The position numbers were made by a program, and so were the translations under genes. A stretch of 64,000 nt of DNA from Terriglobus aquaticus (GTDB lineage Bacteria; Acidobacteriota; Terriglobia; Terriglobales; Acidobacteriaceae), in contig NZ_JAGSYB010000001.1 in assembly GCF_025685415.1 (NCBI RefSeq), forward strand, positions 4,062,417 to 4,126,416, in the 5' to 3' direction. Positions 9,901 to 17,822 of the stretch are shown here, one piece after another. Below the pieces are notes generated by a model, which saw only the letters and a list, made by a program, of their open reading frames with translations, was not told where the DNA came from and did no database searches. The first letter of the stretch is position 1, and each line of letters begins with the position of its first letter.

Positions 9901-11391
9901 ATGCGCCGCGCCCTGCAGTTGCTTCGACTCTCACCGCTCCTGCTGGTTGCAGGGTGCTTTCATCACGCGGGTACCAGCGAGCGCATCGCGCGCGACATGG
10001 GTGTGGTGCCGCAGAACACCGTGCTGCTGTCGCAGATGATGCGCGAGCTGTCGGCGGAGCCGGGCTTCACCGAACAGTTGTTGCAGCAGTTCGATTCAGG
10101 ATCGAAGAATGGCCTGCCGTTTACGCCGGAGCTGTTCGACACCTTCCGCAAGATTATTCTTGGTAAGGACTGGCAGGGGCTGGACCGCTTTCCGGGGTGG
10201 ACGATTCATCGCGTAACGCAGACGGTGAATGCGGGACAAGGTGTCTTGAGCAAGATCTCACCGCCAGGTGGGGACGTGCTGAAGGTGGACCTGGGGGAGT
10301 ACAAGCTCGATGTGCCGGGGACGGTGTCGCTCGACAAACCGTCGACGCTGCCGGGATTCAGCGACAAAGGCCTGGTGACTCCGCTGGGGCACGACGTGGT
10401 GCATGGCGATGGTGCCGATCCGGATCTGGCGCCGATGCACTCGGAAAGTGCGCGCCTCGCTGAGGTGCTGAACCGACTCTCGCTGAACAGCTTCAATCCG
10501 CCGCAGGGCAAGGCAACCGCGCCGTTCACGGTGGAGTTGGGTGGCACGAAGGCGACTGCGCCAGAGCAGTTGATTGTTGCGCTGCAACAGACCGGGCACA
10601 CCGTCACGGTGGGCGATGCGCGATACTTCGCGAACTTCGGACATTTCCACTACAAGGGCCAGGACGTCGAGATGCCGTTCTGGCTTGATACGGGCTTGCG
10701 TGTGCCACCGGGACATCCTTGGCAGCGCTCGCGCAAGTACCTCATCCCGGTGTCGCACGCGGAATACGAGTGGGTTGTGCGCGGGCCGAAGATCAACGCC
10801 GATGTGACGTTCTACTTCGGTATCGACGGGCACGCCGAATTCCGCACCAACGACCAGTTGAACCAGGCGTGGGTGCTGAAGCGGGTAGCGCATGAGTACA
10901 CCAATGCGCAAGCCGTGGAAGTGACGCGGCTGACCGGGTCGGTGCTGCGCGCGTATGCGTACCTGCACACGGCGCATCCCGCGCTGCCCTTTGGCGGCTA
11001 CTACACGCTGGGCGTGTGCCAGGATGTGGTCGCGGCGATCGAGCAGAAGATGACGGGCAAGACAACGATCTTCCCGAACACCGCCGACACGAAGTACTTT
11101 CACGATCAGCCGGACGCGGAAGTATTTCAGTTGATGAATGCGATTCCAAAGGACACGGAAGGCAAGCCGCCAGCGCCGGAACGCATCTTCGGATCGCTGC
11201 CGACGAGCGACTTCGGCAAGCTGACTGTTCCTGGGTTGCGGGAGGATACGGAGCGCACCTACGATGCGTGGCAGCGTGGGCACTTGTACCGCCGTCGCAA
11301 CCTGGGGCGCTGGATCAGCTACGGAGGTATCGTGCTGGCCACGATCGTGGTTGCGGCACTTGCAATTTCGCGCCGACGCCGCGCGGCGTAG
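9901..11391 (+). CDS. Predicted lipoprotein with C-terminal membrane anchor, unknown function
   Basis: 496 residues if started at ATG 9901; a GTG immediately before it is the alternative. The N-terminus RALQLLRLSPLLLVAGCFHHAG has a clear lipobox (LVAGC), so Cys18 would be lipidated. The long middle part is extracytoplasmic and without motifs I recognise. The C-terminus has one hydrophobic helix (WISYGGIVLATIVVAALAI) followed by RRRR, which looks like a transmembrane stop-transfer segment. Lipidation at one end and a membrane helix at the other is an unusual combination. Monocistronic by appearance, followed by the H1-like gene after 47 bases. Confidence 0.75.
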   Translation: MRRALQLLRLSPLLLVAGCFHHAGTSERIARDMGVVPQNTVLLSQMMRELSAEPGFTEQLLQQFDSGSKNGLPFTPELFDTFRKIILGKDWQGLDRFPGWTIHRVTQTVNAGQGVLSKISPPGGDVLKVDLGEYKLDVPGTVSLDKPSTLPGFSDKGLVTPLGHDVVHGDGADPDLAPMHSESARLAEVLNRLSLNSFNPPQGKATAPFTVELGGTKATAPEQLIVALQQTGHTVTVGDARYFANFGHFHYKGQDVEMPFWLDTGLRVPPGHPWQRSRKYLIPVSHAEYEWVVRGPKINADVTFYFGIDGHAEFRTNDQLNQAWVLKRVAHEYTNAQAVEVTRLTGSVLRAYAYLHTAHPALPFGGYYTLGVCQDVVAAIEQKMTGKTTIFPNTADTKYFHDQPDAEVFQLMNAIPKDTEGKPPAPERIFGSLPTSDFGKLTVPGLREDTERTYDAWQRGHLYRRRNLGRWISYGGIVLATIVVAALAISRRRRAA

Positions 11392-11438
11392 GCAGACCAG
11401 GGCAGCGGCCGCAAGGCCGCATTACAGGGAGAACGGCA

Positions 11439-11888
11439 ATGGCAACCAAAAAGGCAAGCAAGACCGCGGCAAAGAAATCATCGGCGAAGAAGACGACACG
11501 TGCGTCGACTGCGGCGAAGAAGTCTGCAGCGAAGAAGAGTTCGGCGAAGAAATCCACTGCAAGCAAGAAGACGCCTGCGAAGAAGACTGCACGGAAGACC
11601 ACAAGCAAGAGCACTGCGAAGAAGACGATTTCGGCGAAGTCGAGTTCCGCGAAGAAGTCGACCTCGACCAAGGGAGCAGGGAAGAAGTCAGCCGGACGGA
11701 AATACTCCCCGGCGGCTTCGAAGCAGGTGGGCCAGGAGATGCACGAGATGCATCGTGGTCAGCTGAAGATTGGTCGGAGCAACAAGAAGGTGACGAATCC
11801 AAAGCAGGCGATCGCCATTGGATTGTCGGAGGCACGTCGCGCGGGCAAGAAGGTTCCGCCGAACCCGAACAATCCGAAGAAGAAGTAA
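11439..11888 (+). CDS. Histone H1-like Lys/Ala-rich protein with DUF6496-type tail
   Basis: 149 residues. Start ATG 11439 is chosen because it follows the purine-rich site ACAGGGAGAACGGCA and opens the repeat region. Residues 1-90 are low-complexity AKK(S/T) repeats (about 31 percent Lys plus Ala/Ser/Thr), like eukaryotic H1 tails or bacterial HctB/AlgP-type proteins. The last about 55 residues (HRGQLKIGRSNKKV, KQAIAIGLSEARRAGKK) are the conserved DUF6496 module. Probable DNA-binding or nucleoid-compacting role, inferred from charge only. A strong terminator hairpin follows 15 bases after the stop. Confidence 0.8.
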   Translation: MATKKASKTAAKKSSAKKTTRASTAAKKSAAKKSSAKKSTASKKTPAKKTARKTTSKSTAKKTISAKSSSAKKSTSTKGAGKKSAGRKYSPAASKQVGQEMHEMHRGQLKIGRSNKKVTNPKQAIAIGLSEARRAGKKVPPNPNNPKKK

Positions 11889-11903
11889 GAGTTGCGGAAA
11901 GTG

Positions 11904-11943
11904 AAACGGCGTCCCGGGACCGGGACGCCGTTTCTGTTTTTTA
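11904..11943 (+). terminator. Rho-independent terminator, convergent genes
   Basis: Perfect inverted repeat AAACGGCGTCCCG / CGGGACGCCGTTT (11904-11916 and 11921-11933) with loop GGAC, followed by CTGTTTTTT. Sits between the H1-like gene (plus) and fmdB (minus). The T-run is on the plus side, so it chiefly ends the H1-like transcript. Confidence 0.9.
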
Positions 11944-11982
11944 CCTCTCGCCTCACGAAATACCGGAGCGAGGTCGACTGGC

Positions 11983-12324
11983 TTACTTGGTGGAGGGTGT
12001 CGTTGCAGCCGGGGTGCTGGAGGTGGATGCAGGCGTGCTCGCCGGTTTCGAGCTTTCGTCCGGCTTGGCACCGCCGTCGCTTTTTGTGGCTTCACTCGAA
12101 CCGGTGCCTGCCTCGCCTGAGGCACCCGCGGGCGCAGGCTTCTTGCCGCTGGAGTAGAGGTCGGCGTACCATCCGCCGCCCTTGAACTGCACGGCAGGCG
12201 CGGTGATGGTCCGTTCGAGCCGCCCTCCGCAGAACGGACATTCGGTCAGTTCGGGATCGCTGAACTTCTGGCGCTTTTCGGTGAGCCTGTGACAGGCAGT
12301 GCATTGGTATTCGTACAGGGGCAT
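11983..12324 (-). CDS. FmdB-type zinc-ribbon protein
   Basis: 113 residues. The N-terminal about 50 residues are a FmdB/CxxC_CxxC_SSSS zinc ribbon: MPLYEYQCTACHRLTEK with C8 and C11, then ECPFCGG giving the second CxxC pair. AVQFKGGGWYADLYSSG is the typical end of the domain. The rest is a disordered Ser/Thr/Pro/Ala/Lys tail. FmdB proteins are named from regulators of formamidase operons, but most members have no known role. Lies 29 bases behind serA on the same strand, so it is probably co-transcribed with it. Confidence 0.88.
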   Translation of the reverse strand: MPLYEYQCTACHRLTEKRQKFSDPELTECPFCGGRLERTITAPAVQFKGGGWYADLYSSGKKPAPAGASGEAGTGSSEATKSDGGAKPDESSKPASTPASTSSTPAATTPSTK

Positions 12325-12353
12325 AGCTTTGTCCTACGTGCTCGTTGCTGCGG

Positions 12354-13979
12354 TTACGCTTCCGGTGACGCTTCAGCCTTGCTCAGTTCCACCAGGCGCA
12401 CCGTGGCGATGGCTTCCACCTTGCGGAGCGCATTCACAGCGTCTTGCGCTTTGGATGCGCTGGGAGCGTCGATCTGCACCACGGCCATCGCCTGGCCCTG
12501 CGGAACGCTCTGCGATCGCACACTGCGGCCCAGCGCGAAGTTGGCCACGTTGATGCCGCACTCGCCAAGCACGGTGCCGATGCGGCCGATCACGCCCGGA
12601 ACGTCATGGTTGCGAATGACGAGCAGCGTGCCGGTGAGCGGGGCTTCGATGTCGATGCCGTCCAGCGAGAGCAGGCGCGGCGAGTTGCCGTGCAGCACGG
12701 TCGCGCTGGCGCGGGCGTCACCCTCTGCGGAGTGCAGCACCAGCTTCAGCACGGAACCAGCGCCGCCCGAAGCGAACTCCTTGCGGTCTTCCTGAATGCG
12801 GATGCCGCGCTCCTGCGCGACGGCGGCGGAGTTGATGTGATTCACCTGTTCGGAATCACGGAGGACGCCGGCAAGAAGAGCGTTGCGGATGAGGTCGGTC
12901 TTGGAGGCGGCGAGGCGACCGGCGTAGGCGATCTCGATGTTCTCGAGGTGGCCCGGCGTGGCATGCGCCAGGAAAGTGCCAAGGCGCTCCGCGAGATCGA
13001 TGAAGGGCGCGACCTCGACGTACTCTTCGCGGGTGAGCGACGGCACGTTGACGGCGTTCTGAACCACGCCGCTCTTCAGGTAGGCGCTCACCTGTTGGGC
13101 AAGCTGGATGCCGATGGCTTCCTGCGCCTCGTCGGTCGATCCCCCCAGGTGCGGCGTGAGAATGACCTTGTCTTCGTTGTAGAAGGGCGAGTCCTTCAGC
13201 GGCTCCACAGTGAAGACGTCGAGCGCGGCCCCGCCGACCTTTCCGCTTTGCAGACCTTCCAGGAGGTCGGCATCGTTGATCAGTTCGCCGCGGGCGCAGT
13301 TCACGATACGGATGCCGGGCTTCATGATGCCGATGGAGTGGCGGTTGATCATGCCCTCGGTCTGCGGCGTCAGGCCCACGTGCAGCGTGAGGTAGTCGGA
13401 GTTGGAGAAGATCTGGTCGATGCTGACCAGGGAGACGCCGTTCTCGCGCGCAATCACCGGCGCTACGAACGGGTCGAACGCGATCAGGTCCATCCCGAAG
13501 GAGCGGGCCCGGCGCGCGACTTCGATGCCGATGCGCCCCAGGCCGACGATGCCGAGCGTTTTGCCGCGGAGTTCCGTGCCCTGCAGGTTCTTCTTGTCCC
13601 ACTTGCCTGCGTGCATGCCGGTGTTGGCGCGCGGAATCTGGCGGGCCATGGTGATCATGAGGCCCAGCGTGAGTTCCGCGACGGCCACGGCGTTGGCGCC
13701 GGGCGTGTTCATGACCACAACGCCGCGGTGGGTGGCTGCGTCTGCGTCGATGTTGTCGACGCCTACGCCAGCCCGGCCGATTACGCGGAGTTTCGGGGCG
13801 GACTCCAGCAGCTTGGCGGTGACCTGCACGGCGGAACGGACGACGAGCGCGTCGGCGTCGGCCAGTTCGGCTTCCAGTCCATTCTGAATCTGGTCGGCGG
13901 TGACAACCTGCCATGAGGGTTCCTGGCGGAAGACGGCGAGCGTGGCAGGCGATACTTTCTCAGCAAGAACGATTTTCAT
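12354..13979 (-). CDS. serA: D-3-phosphoglycerate dehydrogenase (long form with ACT domain)
   Basis: NAD-dependent oxidation of 3-phosphoglycerate, the first step of serine synthesis. 541 residues from ATG 13979 (MKIVLAEKVSPATL), preferred over the upstream ATG at 14027 because it begins the conserved fold. Catalytic half: GRAGVGVDNID, nucleotide-binding GKTLGIVGLGRIGIEVARRA, INCARGELI-type segment (IVNCARGELI) and HLGGSTDEAQ. An intervening ASB-like domain and a C-terminal ACT domain (VIRNHDVPGVIGRIGTVLGECGINVANFALGR) follow, as in type I enzymes where serine inhibits through ACT. Followed by fmdB. Confidence 0.96.
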   Translation of the reverse strand: MKIVLAEKVSPATLAVFRQEPSWQVVTADQIQNGLEAELADADALVVRSAVQVTAKLLESAPKLRVIGRAGVGVDNIDADAATHRGVVVMNTPGANAVAVAELTLGLMITMARQIPRANTGMHAGKWDKKNLQGTELRGKTLGIVGLGRIGIEVARRARSFGMDLIAFDPFVAPVIARENGVSLVSIDQIFSNSDYLTLHVGLTPQTEGMINRHSIGIMKPGIRIVNCARGELINDADLLEGLQSGKVGGAALDVFTVEPLKDSPFYNEDKVILTPHLGGSTDEAQEAIGIQLAQQVSAYLKSGVVQNAVNVPSLTREEYVEVAPFIDLAERLGTFLAHATPGHLENIEIAYAGRLAASKTDLIRNALLAGVLRDSEQVNHINSAAVAQERGIRIQEDRKEFASGGAGSVLKLVLHSAEGDARASATVLHGNSPRLLSLDGIDIEAPLTGTLLVIRNHDVPGVIGRIGTVLGECGINVANFALGRSVRSQSVPQGQAMAVVQIDAPSASKAQDAVNALRKVEAIATVRLVELSKAEASPEA

Positions 13980-14173
13980 CGGTGAGGACAGTATATCGGC
14001 GGCTTCCACTTCAAGCAGGGCGACCACGCTGGACCGCCATCCGCACCGTTCAAACGTTTCCAGGACTTCGCGCGTCCTAGGCTGTACCTCTCGAGACTTC
14101 GTCCCCGTACGTGAGGGTCCTGTGTCACCTGCGCGCCTGTTGAAAGCCGCAGCCGGGGAGAAAGAAGGGTCCG

Positions 14174-15007
14174 ATGCGGCACTCCAATCTGCTGTTCTGT
14201 TGGCTCGCTCTGGCGTTCCCCTGCATGCAGGCGCAGGACAAACCGATACCGAACCAGGACGCCCTGCGCCAACGCGCCATTGTCACGGCCGAGCACACGA
14301 TGGAGCAGCGCGACCGCTACGAATGCCGCGAGCGGCAGGTGCAGAACGACCTGGACGGGAAGGGCAAGGTCAAGAAGTCGACCGTCACGGAGCAGGACTT
14401 CTTCTTTCTGCATGGCCGGCCGATCATGCGCGAAATCAGCCGCGACGGAAAGCCGCTGAGTGATGTGGACAAGAAGAAGCAGGACGACCGCGTTCGCAAG
14501 CAGATAGAAGATGCCGAGAAAGCCTTCAAGAAAGATAAGCGCGGCGACGGCGGACCGATGTCCTCCCGCAACTTCCTGCGGCTCGCCAAGCTGGCCAACG
14601 AACGTCGCGTGATGGTGAGTGGCCGGCCGACCATCGTCTTCGACGTGATCGACAACCCGGACAACAAGGGTGGCGACATCCCGCAGCGTATCGTGGCAGC
14701 GATGCGCGGAACCATTAGCGTGGACGAGGAGACCGGTCACGTGCAGGACCTGAACGTGACCGGCGTGCGCGACGTGAAGATCGCGGGCGGCCTGGTGGCG
14801 AACATACACAAAGGTTTTCAACTGCACACAATTTCTGGTCCGCAGAAGGACGGCGTGTGGCTGCTGAAGGCGATCTACGGCTCGGGCGACGCGCGGATGG
14901 GGTTGTTCTTTCATCCGGCGGCCAGCTTCAAGGCCGAGGTGGAAAGCTGCAGGCTGTACAACGTGGAGGCGGATGCCACAGTGAAGGAAGTGGAAGGCAA
15001 GCAGTAG
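14174..15007 (+). CDS. Secreted protein of unknown function
   Basis: 277 residues with an export signal (HSNLLFCWLALAFPCMQAQ, cleavage near Gln21). A charged alpha/beta region follows (KKKQDDRVRKQIEDAEKAF), then a beta-rich half with the phrases RPTIVFDVIDNPDN, TISVDEETGHVQDLN and GLVANIHKGFQL. The alternation of strand-like segments suggests a LolA/RseB-like curved sheet, but I cannot confirm that and do not recognise a named family. Only 4-6 kb around it is shared with other secreted proteins; no operon partner. Followed by a hairpin. Confidence 0.7.
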   Translation: MRHSNLLFCWLALAFPCMQAQDKPIPNQDALRQRAIVTAEHTMEQRDRYECRERQVQNDLDGKGKVKKSTVTEQDFFFLHGRPIMREISRDGKPLSDVDKKKQDDRVRKQIEDAEKAFKKDKRGDGGPMSSRNFLRLAKLANERRVMVSGRPTIVFDVIDNPDNKGGDIPQRIVAAMRGTISVDEETGHVQDLNVTGVRDVKIAGGLVANIHKGFQLHTISGPQKDGVWLLKAIYGSGDARMGLFFHPAASFKAEVESCRLYNVEADATVKEVEGKQ

Positions 15008-15035
15008 GCGAGAGCAGTCCAAGAACGCAGGAAGG

Positions 15036-15068
15036 AAAGGGCCTCCCTTGCAGGAGGCCTTTCACTGT
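15036..15068 (+). terminator. Probable terminator hairpin
   Basis: AAAGGGCCTCC (15036-15046) pairs with GGAGGCCTTT (15053-15062), with one bulged G and a 6-base loop, 28 bases after the stop of the 277-residue protein. The T-run is short, so efficiency is uncertain. It also lies at the end of the convergent haloperoxidase gene. Confidence 0.6.
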
Positions 15069-15090
15069 GTGGTGCTGCGGCGCCGACGCT

Positions 15091-16668
15091 CTAGTTCGCC
15101 CCGTCCGTTGCCGCAAAGCGCACGGCATAGTTGCCAACCTGCTGGCCTTCCTGAATGCCTGCTGTGATGTCAGACCGATAGTGGATGCCGGCGTACAGGC
15201 GCGACATACCAGCCTCTTGCGCTTGTTGCGTGAAGTAGCTCGCGCCATCCGGGAACAGACTTCCAAGCACCGTTGCGGCCGCAGACGAGAAGACCGAGTG
15301 CCCTGAGACGTAAGAAGGGAAGTTCGGCAGCGCGATCTGCGTCTTGATGCTCGGGTCCAGTTGCGACGGCCGGGGATTGTCGTAGAAGTACTTGGTATCC
15401 CAGCAGGCGATGGCACCGTCGTGCAGAGCCATGTTGAGCAGGGCAAAGGTGCGTGCAGCGCGGACCTCGCTCTGGCCGGCCTTCACGATGTAGGGCACGG
15501 CAATCGTGTCCCAGTGGCCCGGCGGCGTCGGCGTGCTGGCACCGTCGCCCCACTTCAGCACGGTTGCAAGCTGGTCGCCCGTGATGTTGTTTACCGAGGC
15601 TTTCACTTCGGCGGTTTCGGTCTTCATCTGTGCAGACGAGGTGGACGGCGGAGGTCCGGGACGCACCGCGACGATGTCCGTGGGCGCCATTAGCCAGCCT
15701 TTGACCTGGCCAAACAGCGGAAGCATAGGCGGGCGGGCGGGACTGTCCTGGCTGATCCAGGCGATCTGCCCCGTGGCGATGGTGCGGTCCGTGATGGCCT
15801 GCCAGACGGCCGCGGTGCCGCCGGCGGCTTTCATGCCGTCGGTGCCGGCGCGTGCCGTGAAGATCGCGGCAACGCTCTTGCCCAAGGCAAAGCCAGCATC
15901 GACATCACTCTGGGTCGCGCGGCCGGAAATGCGCGCGACCATCAGCTGTTCCTGCGTCTTTGCGTTGATCTCGTCGACCGAGGTGGGAAACATCAGCGTC
16001 AGCAAGACTGAGTTCACGCCAGCTTCCACCGCGTCCTCCGACGGGTAAGACGGAATACCGCTTGACGGCAGCAGGCTCTGCACTGACTTGTCCACTGCGG
16101 AGGGCGAAGGGCGCTTGTACAGGTATTTGAAGTACCAGGCGGCTTTCAGCGCCTCAAACTGTGCGACTGAAACGTAGCTGTAGGCGCGCGCGGCGTACGG
16201 CGGGTTGCTGAAGGGGTACTGCGGATCGGCGAACGGATTGGCCGCGCTAGGCACGGGGTAGGTGCCGTCGGAGTTGGGAGCGGGCGGCAGGTCGGACTTG
16301 GCCGCGAGCTCGCGCATCACCTCGTTCCAGCGCAATACGCCGCCGCTGCTCCAGTAGGTGATGGAGGATTTCTGAGCGTCGGTCAGAGCGGCCTGATCGG
16401 ACTTGATCTGCGCGATCTCCGAGGCGTACGTAGCGGAGTTGACCGCTGCAGGCGCGGCTACCGGAATCTGCGAGGGCCCGGACAGAACGATCATCTTCCA
16501 CGAGCCTGCGTTTGCGTCGACGTTAGAGAAGGTTTGCGTGGGCAGAGGTTCGGTGGTGCTGATGTCTTTACCACATCCGGTCGGGATGCTGGAGACGCCA
16601 AGCGCCGCAAACGCCATGAGGAGCGTTCCGATGCTGAGACGAACAGGGAGTGTTTTGAGGATCTTCAC
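15091..16668 (-). CDS. Vanadium-dependent haloperoxidase-like / PAP2-superfamily lipoprotein
   Basis: 525 residues, exported; the signal region ends SSIPTGCGKD, a plausible though weak lipobox. The C-terminal half has the vanadate/phosphate pocket of the vanadium haloperoxidase-PAP2 superfamily: KYFYDNPRP (Lys and Arg), FPSYVSGHSVFSSAA (Ser-Gly-His) and AGIHYRSDITAG (Arg and catalytic-type His). Members oxidise halides with hydrogen peroxide or hydrolyse phosphate esters; sequence alone does not decide which. Its ATG overlaps the TGA of the upstream outer-membrane protein gene by 4 bases, indicating translational coupling. Confidence 0.85.
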   Translation of the reverse strand: MKILKTLPVRLSIGTLLMAFAALGVSSIPTGCGKDISTTEPLPTQTFSNVDANAGSWKMIVLSGPSQIPVAAPAAVNSATYASEIAQIKSDQAALTDAQKSSITYWSSGGVLRWNEVMRELAAKSDLPPAPNSDGTYPVPSAANPFADPQYPFSNPPYAARAYSYVSVAQFEALKAAWYFKYLYKRPSPSAVDKSVQSLLPSSGIPSYPSEDAVEAGVNSVLLTLMFPTSVDEINAKTQEQLMVARISGRATQSDVDAGFALGKSVAAIFTARAGTDGMKAAGGTAAVWQAITDRTIATGQIAWISQDSPARPPMLPLFGQVKGWLMAPTDIVAVRPGPPPSTSSAQMKTETAEVKASVNNITGDQLATVLKWGDGASTPTPPGHWDTIAVPYIVKAGQSEVRAARTFALLNMALHDGAIACWDTKYFYDNPRPSQLDPSIKTQIALPNFPSYVSGHSVFSSAAATVLGSLFPDGASYFTQQAQEAGMSRLYAGIHYRSDITAGIQEGQQVGNYAVRFAATDGAN

Positions 16669-17633
16669 GGAGCGACGCGCCTTTCGCGGTGGTAGGTGAA
16701 CATGATGCCGGAGGTGAACATCGTCGCCTGCCCGGTGTTGCGGCCCTGGAACGTGTTGCTGTAGCTGGCCCAGTACTGGACGTCATGGAAGTGCGGCAGA
16801 GGGTATTGCACTTCAATGCCGGCGCGCGATTCGTTCACGCGGTTCGAGACGAAAGGCATGTCCTGCCGGCGAATGTCGCCGCCGCCACGCGTGTTCATCT
16901 GGCTGAAGGTGCCGGCGATCTTTAGGTCGCGGCGGTAGTAGCCCACGTTGAAGCCGTACTGCGACTGGTTGGGCATGGCGACCTGGTTGCTCAGGTAGAG
17001 CTGGCCGTTGGTGTAGTAGTAGGGCCGGTCGAGCGTGACCTTGTCGCGCAGCGTGTAGGCAAGCGAGCCGTCCAGGTACAGGCCGCGACGGCCGAGAAAA
17101 TTCAGCGACGCGCGGCCGAAGGCAGACTTGCTGTGTGTGCCGATGGAGAGCGGCATCTGGTCGGGGCTGTAGTCCGTGGTGGGCACGCTGCCGCCGAGCA
17201 GTGCAATGGCGTGGAACGAGCCGTGATTGTCCATGGGGCGCTGGAAGAGGTTCAGCTTCACGGCACCGGTAAAGTCCTGGAAGCCCGATTGCGGATGCAG
17301 CACGCCGGCACTTGCCTGGGTCCAGATGTACGGCGTCTGTGCGAGCACATTGATGCGGTTCGTGATGCCGTAATTGGCCATACCGGAAACGGAGTTGGTC
17401 GTGACTGTGCCGATGTTGCCGTTGGTGCGCTCGAGCGTGCCTTCCCAGTACTGCGACCACTGGCTGCGCGTGTAAATGGAGCCGGCACAAAGGGTGCCGC
17501 GGGCTAGCATAATGCCGTCCTCCAGCGTTTGCGCGTGCGCGGCCACGCCCATGGCCGTTATGACCACGCCAGCTAAGGATGAGAGCGCCCGTGAAGCCTT
17601 GCGGCAAGATGCAGGCGGCGTATGTGAGTGCAT
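16665..17633 (-). CDS. Predicted outer-membrane beta-barrel / transporter-like protein
   Basis: 322 residues with a signal peptide ending VAAHAQ near residue 35. The rest alternates hydrophobic and polar residues, as in beta strands: ITNRINVLAQTPYIWT, GAVKLNLFQRP, YGFNVGYYRRDLKIAG. It ends ATMFTSGIMFTYHRER. Resembles the phenol-degradation MetA-like transporter family of outer-membrane proteins, by impression only. Upstream and translationally coupled to the haloperoxidase-like lipoprotein, so the two probably act together at the cell envelope. Confidence 0.7.
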   Translation of the reverse strand: MHSHTPPASCRKASRALSSLAGVVITAMGVAAHAQTLEDGIMLARGTLCAGSIYTRSQWSQYWEGTLERTNGNIGTVTTNSVSGMANYGITNRINVLAQTPYIWTQASAGVLHPQSGFQDFTGAVKLNLFQRPMDNHGSFHAIALLGGSVPTTDYSPDQMPLSIGTHSKSAFGRASLNFLGRRGLYLDGSLAYTLRDKVTLDRPYYYTNGQLYLSNQVAMPNQSQYGFNVGYYRRDLKIAGTFSQMNTRGGGDIRRQDMPFVSNRVNESRAGIEVQYPLPHFHDVQYWASYSNTFQGRNTGQATMFTSGIMFTYHRERRVAP

Positions 17634-17822
17634 TCCAAGTTCCTCGGGTATGCCGACGCGCTGCTCACAGGAACGCGCGTCGGCGCTCCATGAGTGCTTG
17701 CACCAAAGGTTGTCGGATACAGGGAGGATGCTAGGGCAGGGAGAGTACCTTCGTCCCGATGCTTGCGACCGATTTTGGCGTCGTCCTTTTGGAGGGCAGC
17801 GGCGAACGGGGAGGCACGCAGT

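Noticed and set aside
11500..11700. Repeats in the H1-like gene as a possible CRISPR or satellite array
   Set aside because: The repeats are irregular AAGAAG-type codons in frame with AKK protein repeats; there are no spacers.
11264..12157. Acidic 297-codon plus-strand frame over the H1-like gene
   Set aside because: Glu/Asp-rich reading of the AAGAAG repeats one base out of phase with the Lys-rich protein; crosses the terminator and fmdB.
12444..13916. 490-codon plus-strand open frame
   Set aside because: Antisense shadow of serA, produced by GC-rich third positions.
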